From: Nymphaea colorata
Lineage: Eukaryota; Streptophyta; Magnoliopsida; Nymphaeales; Nymphaeaceae
DNA: 64,000 bases
Assembly: GCF_008831285.2 (NCBI RefSeq)
Contig: NC_045142.1
Span: 6,083,501 to 6,147,500, forward strand
Direction: 5' to 3'
Program-made: the position numbers and the translations under genes
The notes under the pieces: generated by a model
What the model saw: the letters and a program-made list of their open reading frames with translations, nothing else
Told to the model about the DNA's origin: nothing
Databases searched by the model: none
Part shown: positions 1-10,105 of the stretch, one piece after another
How the letters are laid out: each line of letters begins with the position of its first letter
Position numbering within the stretch: position 1 is the first letter of the stretch

Positions 1-199
1 AGTCTTATATCATGAAGATCTTAAAATGTTTTGAAATGAAAGGCTGCAAGCCCATTGACACTCCAATCACTAAATATGATAAATTCAGCCTTGAATTGTA
101 TCCTAAAACACTATAACAGATAAAGTGTATATCCAAAGTTTCATATTCTAGTGCTTTAGGTAGCCTAATGTATTAATGATAGACACCTGACCTGATATA

Positions 200-975
200 T
201 GTCATGTGATTGGCATGGTCAGCTGGTATTAGTCAAATCCTGAATATAGACATTAGAAAGTCATGAAAATGATTATGCAACACTCAAAAGATGTAAAAAA
301 CCATGGTGGAGATATACACAAAATGAAATATATAAATGCAAATTGGGGTGGTGATCTAGATGAATGCAAAGCAACGACCGATTATATATTCTTAGTGAAC
401 TGATGAACTATAGTTTAATATAGCAAGAAATGGACATGTGTAACCAGAGGCAGAGCCAGAATTTTCTTTAGGAGCGGGCCGACAATCCAACATCTAAATC
501 TGGGTAGGGCCAACTGAATTCAAATCCAAAAAATACATGGTGCAATTAAAAAATTTTATTTTTTTCAATGTAATTTTTTTTTTATTGGCCGGGGTGGGGC
601 CATGGCCTAGGCCCCCCATCCGCCCCTGTGTGTAACCTTGTCGACTATGGAAGCAGAAGAATTTGTGGTTAACTTAACGACAATACAAGAATGTATTTGG
701 TTAAGGAGACTATGTAAGTATTTTAGAATAGTTCCTGATGTAGCCGCCCCTGTGTGTAACATTGTCGGCTATAACCGCACATGCAAAAAAATCTCAAATT
801 TCATAATAAAACAAAACACATAGACACTAGGTGCAAATATGTGACATTAGATCAAAAGAAAAGGTCGTGTTAGAGTTTATACATAAATCATGAGATGGTG
901 GCTAATCTATTCACAAATCCAATAATGACTTGTATTTGAAGCATATAAAGTTTATGAGACCAAAAAATCCGTTTC
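200..975 (+). mobile_element. Degenerate Copia pol remnant (RNase H and C-terminal end)
   Basis: Read in the forward frames, this stretch gives the order of motifs at the end of a Copia-type polyprotein: an SNP/MSNP-like segment near 236, a GDLD..K.TT.Y segment near 350-395, a SKK..CVTLST.EAEE segment interrupted by a MITE at 445-628, then IWLRRL near 695, then a KFHNKTKHIDTRC segment near 795-835 and a MVANLFTNPI segment near 894-925. These correspond to the RNase H and tail of plant Copia pol. Several in-frame stops and the MITE show that it is dead. The upstream pol would lie left of the window. Recognition is by motif order, which is a family inference; the exact lineage is not assigned. 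Confidence 0.72.
437..636. mobile_element. Small hAT-like MITE, copy 1 (element 445-628)
   Basis: A 184-bp element starts CAGAGGCAGAGCC at 445 and ends CCGCCCCTG at 628, an imperfect terminal inverted repeat (TIR). It is flanked by an identical 8-bp direct repeat TGTGTAAC (437-444 and 629-636), read as a target-site duplication (TSD). Removing the element and one TSD copy restores the Copia RNase H reading frame across the site, so this insertion post-dates the Copia element. An 8-bp TSD with a CAGGGGCGGAGCC-like TIR fits non-autonomous hAT elements. Two related copies are at 5508-5719 and 38809-38990. Confidence 0.82.
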
Positions 976-1010
976 ATCAATGAATGTTCTTTCATTTTTT
1001 CAGAGTGTGT

Positions 1011-2499
1011 TGTTCATCTATATGAGTATGCACCAGATTAGATCATTCTCATATGAACTAATTGTCTTAGGCACTACATGAGAGCGAGCTGAGAGGAGAT
1101 GTTGGAAACTTAGGATCACTTATCAGATAGGGAGACAAGTTTTCAAAGATTTTGAGAAACTCAAATAAGAAGGAGGATGAGTTAACTTGTCCTTGCAATA
1201 TACCATACCTAATCCTGAACGAGTCAAGATGAGGTCTCATCATTTCTTGACCAGCATGATCTACCTTAATCATGTGAACCTCGTAAATAAAATCCAAGAA
1301 CTCAGATTCAGCAAAGCTGAAGGGAAAAATCTTAGAGATCTCAAGTCGCGTGTCAAGGAGGAATTGAACTATTGATGATATTTATACCAAAAGAGTTTAA
1401 TTTAAGTGTTTGCATGCACTCAGACATAAGTTATTTGGCCATGGTACATGTGCACTGATACCTAAATAGACCAATAATGGAAAAATAAATAATGTTCTCT
1501 ACTTTTTCATTGTGTGAGTCCAAGAGATACAAGATTAAGTATCCCTAGTTATATACCCTCATGACTCTTGACTGTATTTTAAGAAGATAAAGTAGTGTTG
1601 CTACTTTGGCATGTCACCTAAGGCCATGAATGATTCAGTTGGATGAGACATGTGTAGGGAAGCAACTATTTCTAATTCAAATGATACATATGGAAGGGGA
1701 AGATCAATTGTCGCTTCGCTGGTGCTATTATTTATAGCCAGCAAATTGAATCACTTGGAAAGTTTAATTCAATAGTAAATATTGAGCACAAAACGAGATG
1801 TACATATTCAATTTTATTAGTGGCAGAGAGATTGAATATGTTGAGACTTGCTGGAATTGAATTTGATCTCCTGCACAATGAACAACTTATATGTAAGCTA
1901 CAAATTTTATTCCTCTGCAGGTACAAAGAATTGTATGATCTTAATTAGTATATAATATCTGTTCATCATGATTGTAGGGTTACACAATTTATTTGCCAGT
2001 ATGTACATAAGAAATGCATGTAGTATAATGCAACGTTATTTTTCCAGCATGTGCGAGTGTGAGAATGTTGAAAATTGGATTTGGATCCACACATGATGGG
2101 AAAAAAGATTGAATTTACCTCTCTTATATTTAAATTTGAATCATTCTATGATTCAATGTTTTGAATGAGTAGAGGTAGTGGTGTCAGAAATCACTCCCTC
2201 CCTTAGTTTAAGGAAAGTAGTTGTCACATATACCTATAAATATTGGTGGATATCTCAGATCAAATATATTGAGATATAGGAAATTAGTTTTGCACTTTTA
2301 TGAAGTAATATGAGAGAGGGGTATTGTGCATTGTCTGTTTTTGCAAATCTAGTGGCAGAAGTATACATTTCTCCTTTATGTGAGAGTTGTTACCTTATGG
2401 TGTCCATCTTTGTGTGGCGATCTTTACGAACCTCCTAGTCATTCAAGTATTGTAACGTGCTTTGAACAAATTTACTCATGTACTTAAAATTATTATGAA
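1011..2499. other. Intergenic, AT-rich, no gene recognised
   Basis: No coding exon could be supported. Only short open frames without family resemblance occur. The position just downstream of a Copia pol tail makes decayed LTR sequence likely for part of it, but I could not delimit LTR ends (TG...CA with a target-site duplication). Confidence 0.5.
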
Positions 2500-2930
2500 T
2501 CTTAAAGAACTTGTAAATGAAGTTGTTAATTGATTGGTTGTCCTGGTTCATAGTCTTTTAAGAGCTAGAATTGAAACTATTAAGGATCGAATTGGAAACC
2601 ATCAGACTAAGAGCTTGACCCAAATATGAAAGTGGGCTAGGTGGTTACAATGGTATAAGAGCCGGTCCAATACTGAGACCTGGGTTCCACATACATGCAT
2701 GTGTGTGTCATAAGGAGCGTGAATTGTAATGTTTCACTTTGAAAAAGTTTAGTCTCCTATTTGAGTTTGTGAGGAATCATGAGAGACTTATAACGAATGT
2801 TGTTAAGTGGTTGATTATTCTAGTTGCTAGCATTTTTTGGGGTTGGAACCAAATCTTCTAAGTGGCAAGTTGAGAACCGTCGGATTAGGAGCCTGAACCT
2901 GGTATATGAGTGAGTTAGGTTGTTACAAGT
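2500..2930 (+). repeat. Two diverged direct repeats with a Met-tRNA primer-binding-site-like motif
   Basis: About 150 bp at 2505-2650 and again at 2775-2927 align end to end with divergence. Shared landmarks are a GTTGTTAA..GATTG segment, a TTGAAA/TTGAGAACC segment, a GA(C/T)TA(A/G)GAGC segment and a terminal (G)GTTACAA. After the first copy comes TGGTATAAGAGCC at 2651-2663, one base different from the plant retrotransposon primer-binding site complementary to initiator Met-tRNA (TGGTATCAGAGCC). This looks like the 3' edge of an LTR followed by a PBS. Which element it belonged to is not clear. Confidence 0.5.
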
Positions 2931-4872
2931 ATACTCCTTGAATTTATTTATATTTCAAGTTTCTTTTTTGTGCATGCAAAACACAAACGTATTAACCAAA
3001 AAAGGAAAAGGAAAAAGATGCCATCACGTAAAATACTTGAAATTAATAAACCCTCCACGCATAAGAAAGTTACATATAAAAGTAAATATCAAGTAGTCCA
3101 CTATGTTTCCTCTTTCAAAATAAAACATCTCATCTTAAATAAGGTGAAAAAACACTGACATTTGGAACAACAGTTGCAGCTACAAGGTGAACTGAAAAAA
3201 CACTCCTCCAATACAACCAGGATGCAGTATGGCGTTTCAAATTTGAAGACTTCTAATCTAATCTTACGATATAGTAAAAACCGTGAGATCACATACAATT
3301 GAAAACAACAACTACTAAAATTGCCATGAAACAAAGTCTACGGTAAATAATCAAAGCAAGACATGACTATGTGGTAGGTGGTTTCGTGCAACATATTAAA
3401 AATATCATTGTGAATATTGGTTTTAAAATCTCGAGTTTGTCCAACGTTTTGAACTAGTGACATACTATTTTCCCATTTAAAAGTAACTTTCAACATTAAA
3501 TGTTGAACGTCAGTAAAATTCTTACTGGTCACTTCAACATCATATGGATATTATTATTGAAAGAGATTCATGCTTTTACTAAAATTTATGTTTTTACTTA
3601 GCATGCGAAAATTGCTGGATGCATTTACATGTTCATACTGTTGAAATACTCTTGTTAAGATGTTTGAATTCAAACATGCTTTGGTTTCAGCATTATCTGA
3701 ATGCAAAACATGAATTTCTGTCATTAAGTTTCGACATTACAAGAGTGATTGATTTTTTTTGTTTTTGCTTGCTGCAGTAGACATGAAAATTTTCAATTAT
3801 AACATGCTTTTGACAACAAAACAAAGTATAAAATCACTTTTACAAGGCCAGATAAATTAATAAATGTAAAACCACATAAAAAAAAAGTTGATCGAATTCA
3901 TATGGAATTGACTGGAATATGCCCATGTTGAAAAATGATATTTTGGTACCGTCAAAATTTATAAACTTTAATTTTGCTCCCTTATAAAAACTTTCTAGCT
4001 TGGCTCCTGCGTGTATCACTTGGGTTTCTCCTCCTTGGTGGTTGGTTCCTGCAGGTCAAGGGTGGGGCCTTCCTAGCCAACGAGCCCCGACTGTTCTAAT
4101 TCAGATTTGATACTACAAAATGCAAATCCTGTTCTTAAATCCAAAAGGCATTTAATCTAAAATCTATCTTTAATAATAGGATTGATATATCCGAGATGGT
4201 CCACTCAAACAAGAGTTTATGTCATGGAACCTGTAGTCGCTGTCACGATCCAATGCGCTATTTTTTTGAAACACAAAAAAGTTATGACGTAAGCCATGCG
4301 AAAGAAGCAGGGAGGCGGCCAATCCGAGCAGAGAAAAAATAACCACTTTAGTCCGAAAAAAATAAAGTGATACCATAAACCAAACCCAAATTTGATTGGA
4401 TTTCTTAAATTCAAATCCAATCAACCTGCAGATTACCGAACTTTTTGCCGTTGGTTAGATGATTTTACGTCCCTACCCGACGTCCTTTTCGTCGACAATG
4501 TGGATGGTGCATGTGTTTCTTGTCCACATAAAAGCAACGGTCGGAAATCGTTTCATGCCGCTTACGAAAAAGGTACCTTACCCATTTTCCGTCCACATAT
4601 TAACGAGGTCGGATTTGGATCTGGTATCGGGTCTGGTATCACATGTTTATCACCTTCTTCGAGCAACTGACGACTGGACTCCGGTTGCTTTATGCTTTAC
4701 AAAGTTGAGCTGATCGGATGTCGTCTAGTGGTGTTCTAATTTGGATCCGTTTTACTTTTCCTACTGAATCCAATTAGTCGGATAATTGCGTATGTAAATT
4801 TGAATCTGAAAGTGGAAAAGCCAATCCATATCCAAATTCGATACCTTAAAGTCATTCCATTTAGTAACAAAG
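2931..4872. other. Intergenic, no gene recognised
   Basis: AT-rich sequence with short non-conserved open frames only. Around 4388-4430 and 4740-4850 it contains clusters of GGATTT/AAATCC-type words, as in the 39.9-40.2 kb region. No coding exon, RNA gene or bounded element could be supported. Confidence 0.45.
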
Positions 4873-5076
4873 TTTTTTTTTTTTTTTAATAAGATGAGTG
4901 ATTCATTCCACCGCCCTTAAAAGAGGCCACTGCCTCCCTGTGTCCGTCCCAGAGCATGCTTTGAAACCTTTTACGGTTCAACATTGAAACGTGATAGTGA
5001 CCACTTAAAGGCTTGAACTTGAGTCCTTAGAAGAGTCGGACCACCTTGCTGTCCAGTACGCTACCACCCCTTAGGG
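4873..5076 (-). mobile_element. tRNA-derived SINE (minus strand)
   Basis: Read on the minus strand, the element starts near 5076, has an A-box-like TAGCGTACTGG (5063 to 5053) and a B-box-like AGTTCAAGCC (5019 to 5010), and ends in a poly(A) tail seen as T15 at 4873-4887. Pol III A and B boxes at this spacing plus an A tail are the hallmarks of a tRNA-derived SINE. The flanks AGTAACAAAG (4863-4872) and AGTAATGAAG (5084-5093) may be a worn target-site duplication. Not a functional tRNA gene: no cloverleaf could be drawn. Confidence 0.6.
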
Positions 5077-5214
5077 TTAATTCAGTAATGAAGTTGAGAT
5101 CTAAATTGGATCTTAAATAGTTGTAGAGACTCTAAGGTGGACTAGAATTTCATTAATGCAAAGCTGCATAGTTTGACCACATAGTTTAAGGATCGAGGGC
5201 AAGACTCATCAACT

Positions 5215-5335
5215 AAGCGTCATGCCCCCACCATTTGCAGTTTAAAGAAAGAGCACACACGATAATTGAACTAATGACCGACCTTCACTCGTTCACAAGT
5301 CTGACCAGCTACGCTATGTCCATGGGCAGAATTGA
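5215..5335 (-). mobile_element. Second tRNA-derived SINE-like fragment (minus strand)
   Basis: On the minus strand TAGCGTAGCTGGT (5316 to 5304) matches a tRNA A box and AGTTCAATTA (5272 to 5263) matches a B box at normal spacing. The 3' end could not be located. A similar A-box-like ATAGCTGGTCGAACTAAGG occurs on the minus strand at about 7222-7240, suggesting another fragment. Confidence 0.45.
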
Positions 5336-5499
5336 ACAACTGGCACTAGCCATGGCGCCCACTCGAATTAACAAAAAAAAAAGTTAAAATAACTTCATTT
5401 TATAAAAATTTTGAAAATTTATATTTCGGCCTTCTAATGAAAAATTCTAATGAAAAATTTCTACCTTTGCCCCTGGCAATGTCCCGTCAGGCCGAAGGA

Positions 5500-5727
5500 G
5501 TCCTATTAAGGGGCAAAGGGAGGGGGGGGGGGAGTGGCTAGGCCGTGGCTTACCCTGAACTAGTTGGAAAAAAAAATTTACAATAGAAAAATAAAAAAAA
5601 TTAATTATTGAATGTATTTTTTGTTTTACTTAGGTTCAGTTTGACCTTACCCAAATTTGAGGTTGGATGAGGTTGGATTATTTGGTCTGTCCCTAAACAA
5701 AATCATGGCTCCGCCCCTGGTCCTATT
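5500..5727. mobile_element. Small hAT-like MITE, copy 2 (element 5508-5719, inverted)
   Basis: A 212-bp element, in opposite orientation to the copy at 445, starts AAGGGGCAAAGGG and ends GGCTCCGCCCCTG. It is flanked by a perfect 8-bp direct repeat GTCCTATT (5500-5507 and 5720-5727). The interior matches the other two copies (an AT-rich core, a segment reading GGGTAAGGTCAAACTGAACC on the minus strand, and a purine-rich G tract at 5522-5533). No coding capacity. Confidence 0.82.
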
Positions 5728-5734
5728 TAAAACC

Positions 5735-8500
5735 AAACAAGTCCAACTTGAAACCTGGAGAATGGGTTGGACAAAGGGTCCGTTCTGAGAGTTATCTTAT
5801 TAGTGAGATAATGTCTGTCCTTTTGCAAATATCTTGTAGATATTTCGTTATCCCGATAAAAAAATGTCCACTTCATGCCAAGGTTCTTTGCTAATCTCAA
5901 TAACATTAATATGAACAATTCCAGTCCTTTATTCACCTACCATATTCTGTTTTAAGATGTGAAATTCTTAGTGTTCTTTGTGTTAATTGAAAGTAGTTCC
6001 AACATGCTAGATCAAACTTTACTTGCTTAGATTATGTTTGGAATAATAGAGCCGTTGTAGCATGGCTCTTTGGCACGCCAGTTAACAATAATAAGCTGTA
6101 CTTGTTTATAAACAGTTAGCAGTGAAGGACATGAGACCGTGATGTATAATATAGGCAGGATTATATTAATTTTATAAAATGCACAAACCTATAGCGGTGA
6201 ACACCCACAAATTAAAAAATTATATAGCCGGCAAAGTCACCTATGAACCAGTGGAAATCCCACGAATCAAACAAACATGTTCTGCATGAACTCAATGCCA
6301 ATGTATCTTGTACCATGCATAGTTGGCAAACTCGGCGAATCGACTCAGGAATCGAACAAAAGGTGAATTCATGATCCAAGATTTAAACGAATCTCTTTCT
6401 CTTCGGGGATCTAGTTCTCCGATGACCTTGCCCAAACCTTTCTTTTTGTTTTTCTCTTAAGTGATCTATGTTGATAATTTATGATTGATGATCATTTGTG
6501 ACGTGACCCGGCCGAGTCGCCAAGTCAACTCATTGACTTGGTAGCCCAGTCCGATGATCCTAGCCCAACCAACTGTTTGATAACTTTGATGCAATATTGT
6601 GTTCTTAATTTCAATAATGAATAGAATACTGTTCTATGCTCTCCATTGGAAAGATGATGAACACGAAGCCTTGTCCATCTTGAGACAAAGTTTCTCAGGA
6701 AAGTTATATGCCCCGTAGTAAAAGAGGGAAGAACATTTTGAAAATTTATTAAAAATGTCTTTTATAGTTTTTTTACTTTTTATTTTTAATTTTACTTCAA
6801 ATTTTATTTTTCAATTAAGGGCATTTTAGTCATTTTAGCCATAACCAGGTTCGGCCCATGAAACACAAATCAAGTGAGAGAGAGATATGGATAGCGTTGT
6901 GTGCTCCTTTTAGCCTTCCACCCACGTGCAATGGGATAAAACTGTACAAGTCTTTTCAGTGGCTTTAAACCTCAAGTTTTAGCGATTGTGGACAAGAGAG
7001 GAAAAATAAGAGAAACTTTGACGCCTTTTCTTGAGAGTTTCCTTTTCAATGATTCAAAGTTGCCAGTGCTTTGTCTGTTTTGCTTGTATGATGGCTTTTT
7101 GGGTGAGCAAGAGCTGCGTCGGTATCAGCGATAGCAACGGTGCACCCTTCAGCTTAGATGCCGCGCTCTACCGCTTTAAGACACAAGAACATAACACCTA
7201 CAGAAATCAAATTACAGACATGCCCTTAGTTCGACCAGCTATGTTATGTCTCTTGAGGTGCTCGTATGAGGGCTTTCGCGACCCACCCCTAGAGAGAGAA
7301 AGAGAGAGAGAGAGTTGTGGTAGTGGTGAATTTTTTAAAATTACTCTTTGAGTGGCAAGTAAGTCAAAAATTTTCTCACCCATGAAATTTTTTTGTGCAA
7401 TAAACACAAAATGTATTGTATTGATGAACGAAACACTTAAGGTTTATTTGACAACAGTAACAGTATGTTATTGTTTCATACGCCTCTTAAAAAATTAGGT
7501 AAAAAATGTTACCATGAATCTACTTCATTTTTTATGAGATACAATGAGAACATATTGTTATCAGGCGGCCTTTTACGTCGTGTTTGGGTGAAACTTTTAA
7601 AGGTTTCTTTTTGATGTAAAACATCATTTTGCTTCTAAAATTGTTTTTGATGTGTATATTAATGGTGATAAAAAAAAACTTTGTGTGTTATAATTCAAAC
7701 ACATAAATCAGGTTTCAAAAATGTTTTAAAAAAATGAGGGGAGTGTTTAAATGATGCTCCCAAACACCCTTTTAGATTGTGTGAGTGATATCAAAACTGT
7801 GATTGTATAGTCTTCTCTATGCACCCAAACATAAAACCAAGTTTCTAAAAACTCAATAAAAACTTGCTTTTCATAGAAACAAACTTTTACAAAATTGGAT
7901 TTATAAGGTTGTCATCTAAACGCCTATAAGTTGTTATAAAACATGGTATTTACATAACATTGTTTTCCACCTTCCAAAAGAAAAGAAAATCTATGCCCAA
8001 AAAATCAAAATCACTCCACAAACTTGAACTCAAGCTCTCTATAAAATTTTAACAATTGCCTATAAAAAAAAAAAGCGATTTCTTAAATCCTACAAGAATT
8101 ACTATAGAAACTAGACTAAACAATGAGGCAAAACAAAGTCAGAAAGCATAGAAGAACTATTTTCCATAAAAAATGAGAATTTGCCTTTCTTGTTTACAAC
8201 CTCCGGGTTTAGATAAGGAAGTCCATAGTCACATTTTTTTAGAAAAAAAAAAACATTAAAAACGAAAAAACACCTTTTTTTACTTTTTTTTTCATTTTTT
8301 CAATGGCAAACAGTTTTTATTTTTTATTTTTTATTTTTATTTGTTGCAAATCTAATTATCTTTTGATATTTGTGTTAGTTTCTCATTTATTTTATTTTTC
8401 CCTTATTTTTAGTTTTTTTTTAATTTTTAAAAATTTAGCTTATTTTTTATATTTTTTAAATTCACCGTATTATATCCGAAAATTGGACCAGATACTAATG
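5735..8500. other. Intergenic, no gene recognised
   Basis: No coding exon supported. Contains a possible MITE between AGTTGGCAAACTCGG (about 6321) and CAACTGTTTGATAACT (about 6570), a (GA)n tract at 7293-7313, and very T-rich DNA at 8230-8460. Open frames at 7031-7407 and 8303-8542 are low-complexity or share no family motif. Confidence 0.45.
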
Positions 8501-8707
8501 CCTTCAAAAGGAAACCTGTATTACAAAAAACTACCAAAATGAGGCTTTCTGCAAAACTACCAAACTTATCCATGAATAAGACCAACTAAATACGGACACC
8601 TTCAAAAGGGAACCTGTATCACAAAAAACTGCCAAAATGAGGCTTTCTGCAAAACCACCAAAATCCTATCCGTGAAAATTTGAGCCTTTTTGCAAAGCCA
8701 CCAAATA
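8501..8707. repeat. Tandem repeat, period about 98 bp
   Basis: Two copies beginning CCTTCAAAAGG at 8501 and 8599 share about 60 bp at high identity (including TGAGGCTTTCTGCAAAAC), followed by a worn partial third unit (TTTTTGCAAAGCCACCAAAT) near 8688-8707. It lies immediately upstream of the GC-richer leader region of the PRR gene. Confidence 0.7.
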
Positions 8708-8719
8708 GATTTTGAAACC

Positions 8720-10105
8720 TTTACATCAACAATTTATGAAAGCGAGTTCCCAACTCATCTTCTGAAAGAATAAAGAAAAATAGCGGGGAAGAGGATAAAG
8801 ATCTGGCTGAACCGGGTCGGGTGGGACCCGATGCGGAAGATCGGATCCTGCGTCGACGTGGCGAGGGTCCGGGACGGACCTCTCGGCCTCCGCCCTTTTG
8901 ATTCTGTCCACCTTGGAAGATCTCGCCGCTGCCGAAACTTCTAGGCCTCCACTTGCTCCACGTCATCGTCCGACTGTGCACCATAATATCTTCCGCATCT
9001 TTACCACGCCCCCCTCCGACTTCCCCTAATTCCCGCACCCTTCCCTCTCCCCCCCACTAGATCTGGCACTCCACCGCCTCCCTCCCCGGCATTCTGCCTG
9101 TTTGTCTAATTTTTTTTCTCTCCCTGTCGCGGCTTCGCAAGATCGGGTTCAGGTTATTTCATCCCCCGGTTGGTTTTTGAGAGTCAGGGACATTCATCTA
9201 CGTTTTTCTCTGTTTGTGTATCTGTTTCTCTGGCTCGGCGTTCTGAATTTGTTACAGTATGATATGTGAGTGAAGTGTGTTGTAGGTTTTTGTTTTCTTG
9301 GTTTTTGGTGGATATGAGAATGGATAACGAGAACTTCGTTTAGGGGGAGACTGACTGTGGTTGTGAGTTTCTGTTTTTTTTTTTTGTTTTGCAATCCTGA
9401 GGGAGATATTTTGTGTTTTCTCTTTGTCGTTTCAATTGGTTCTACATGTTTAATTGTGTGTCTGTGTGTGTGTGTTTTTTTTCCTTTTTTGGGTTCCGGC
9501 GATGTTGAATTCTTTAGACTTTTCTTTTCTTCGACAGTTGATGATTAGACGTCGTAGGAAGCAAGTCAAAGTTCTGTTGCTGTTTGTTCTCTGGATTGAT
9601 TGTGGAAAGAAAGCATGATGATTTTTTGACTTTTTTTTTTTTTGGGTTTTGCGTCCGTCTTTTTCTTTCAAGAACTGTTTCTTGTTATCTCCTGTTTGGT
9701 TTCGTATTAAGACAGGCATTTTTCCGATGGTCAGTAGTTGATGTTTTGAGGGACAAAAATATCCTTGCAGAAATTAACTCATTTTTTTGGGTACAGGGAA
9801 TTGGATTAATTTTTTTCCCCCATTTTATGGGCGGAGGTCTTGAAAATTTCGTCGTTTATGGGGTAGGATTAGAAGAGATGAGCTCTTGGATATTCATTTT
9901 TTGCCTGAGACGGAGTGGACAAGCCTGGTTGTGGAGATAACATCTCAGGTTTGAAGGGGAAGGAGTGAAGGAAGAAGGCAGTCTTTTAGTGTAATTAGAG
10001 GGGAAGGTCTCATATTGATGACAACGGGATGTGGGGAAACACTCGTCAGCTGCAACATAATTGCTTGCACGTTCAACTGAGTGTGTCCCTGGCTGTTGTA
10101 CCTCC
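8720..10105 (+). promoter_or_regulatory. Presumptive promoter and 5' UTR of the PRR gene
   Basis: The sequence upstream of the PRR start codon changes from AT-rich repeats to a GC-richer, pyrimidine-rich block (8780-9130), typical of plant transcription start regions. The long distance to the ATG at 10106 and the T-rich run ending in TACAG at 9797 suggest a non-coding first exon and a leader intron, but I cannot fix their ends. An evening element in reverse orientation (AGATATTTT) is at 9404-9412. No convincing TATA box was found. Confidence 0.45.
9404..9412 (-). promoter_or_regulatory. Evening element (AAAATATCT)
   Basis: AGATATTTT on the + strand is the exact reverse complement of the evening element AAAATATCT, the site bound by CCA1/LHY/RVE-type MYB factors in plant clock promoters. 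It lies about 0.7 kb upstream of the PRR start codon. A second exact match is at 18278-18286 in intron 1. In AT-rich DNA a chance match is possible. Confidence 0.4.

Noticed and set aside
5053..5316. tRNA genes at the A/B-box matches
   Set aside because: No anticodon stem, D or T stem could be formed around the boxes; a poly(A) tail follows one of them. SINE is the better reading.
8721..9038. GC-rich minus-strand open frames upstream of PRR
   Set aside because: They lie antisense in the presumed PRR promoter and leader and consist of Arg/Gly/Ser-rich low complexity; no family motif.
9584..9940. 118-codon + strand frame in the PRR leader
   Set aside because: T-rich composition gives Phe/Leu runs. 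It ends before the PRR ATG, and no homologous segment of PRR N termini is recognisable.
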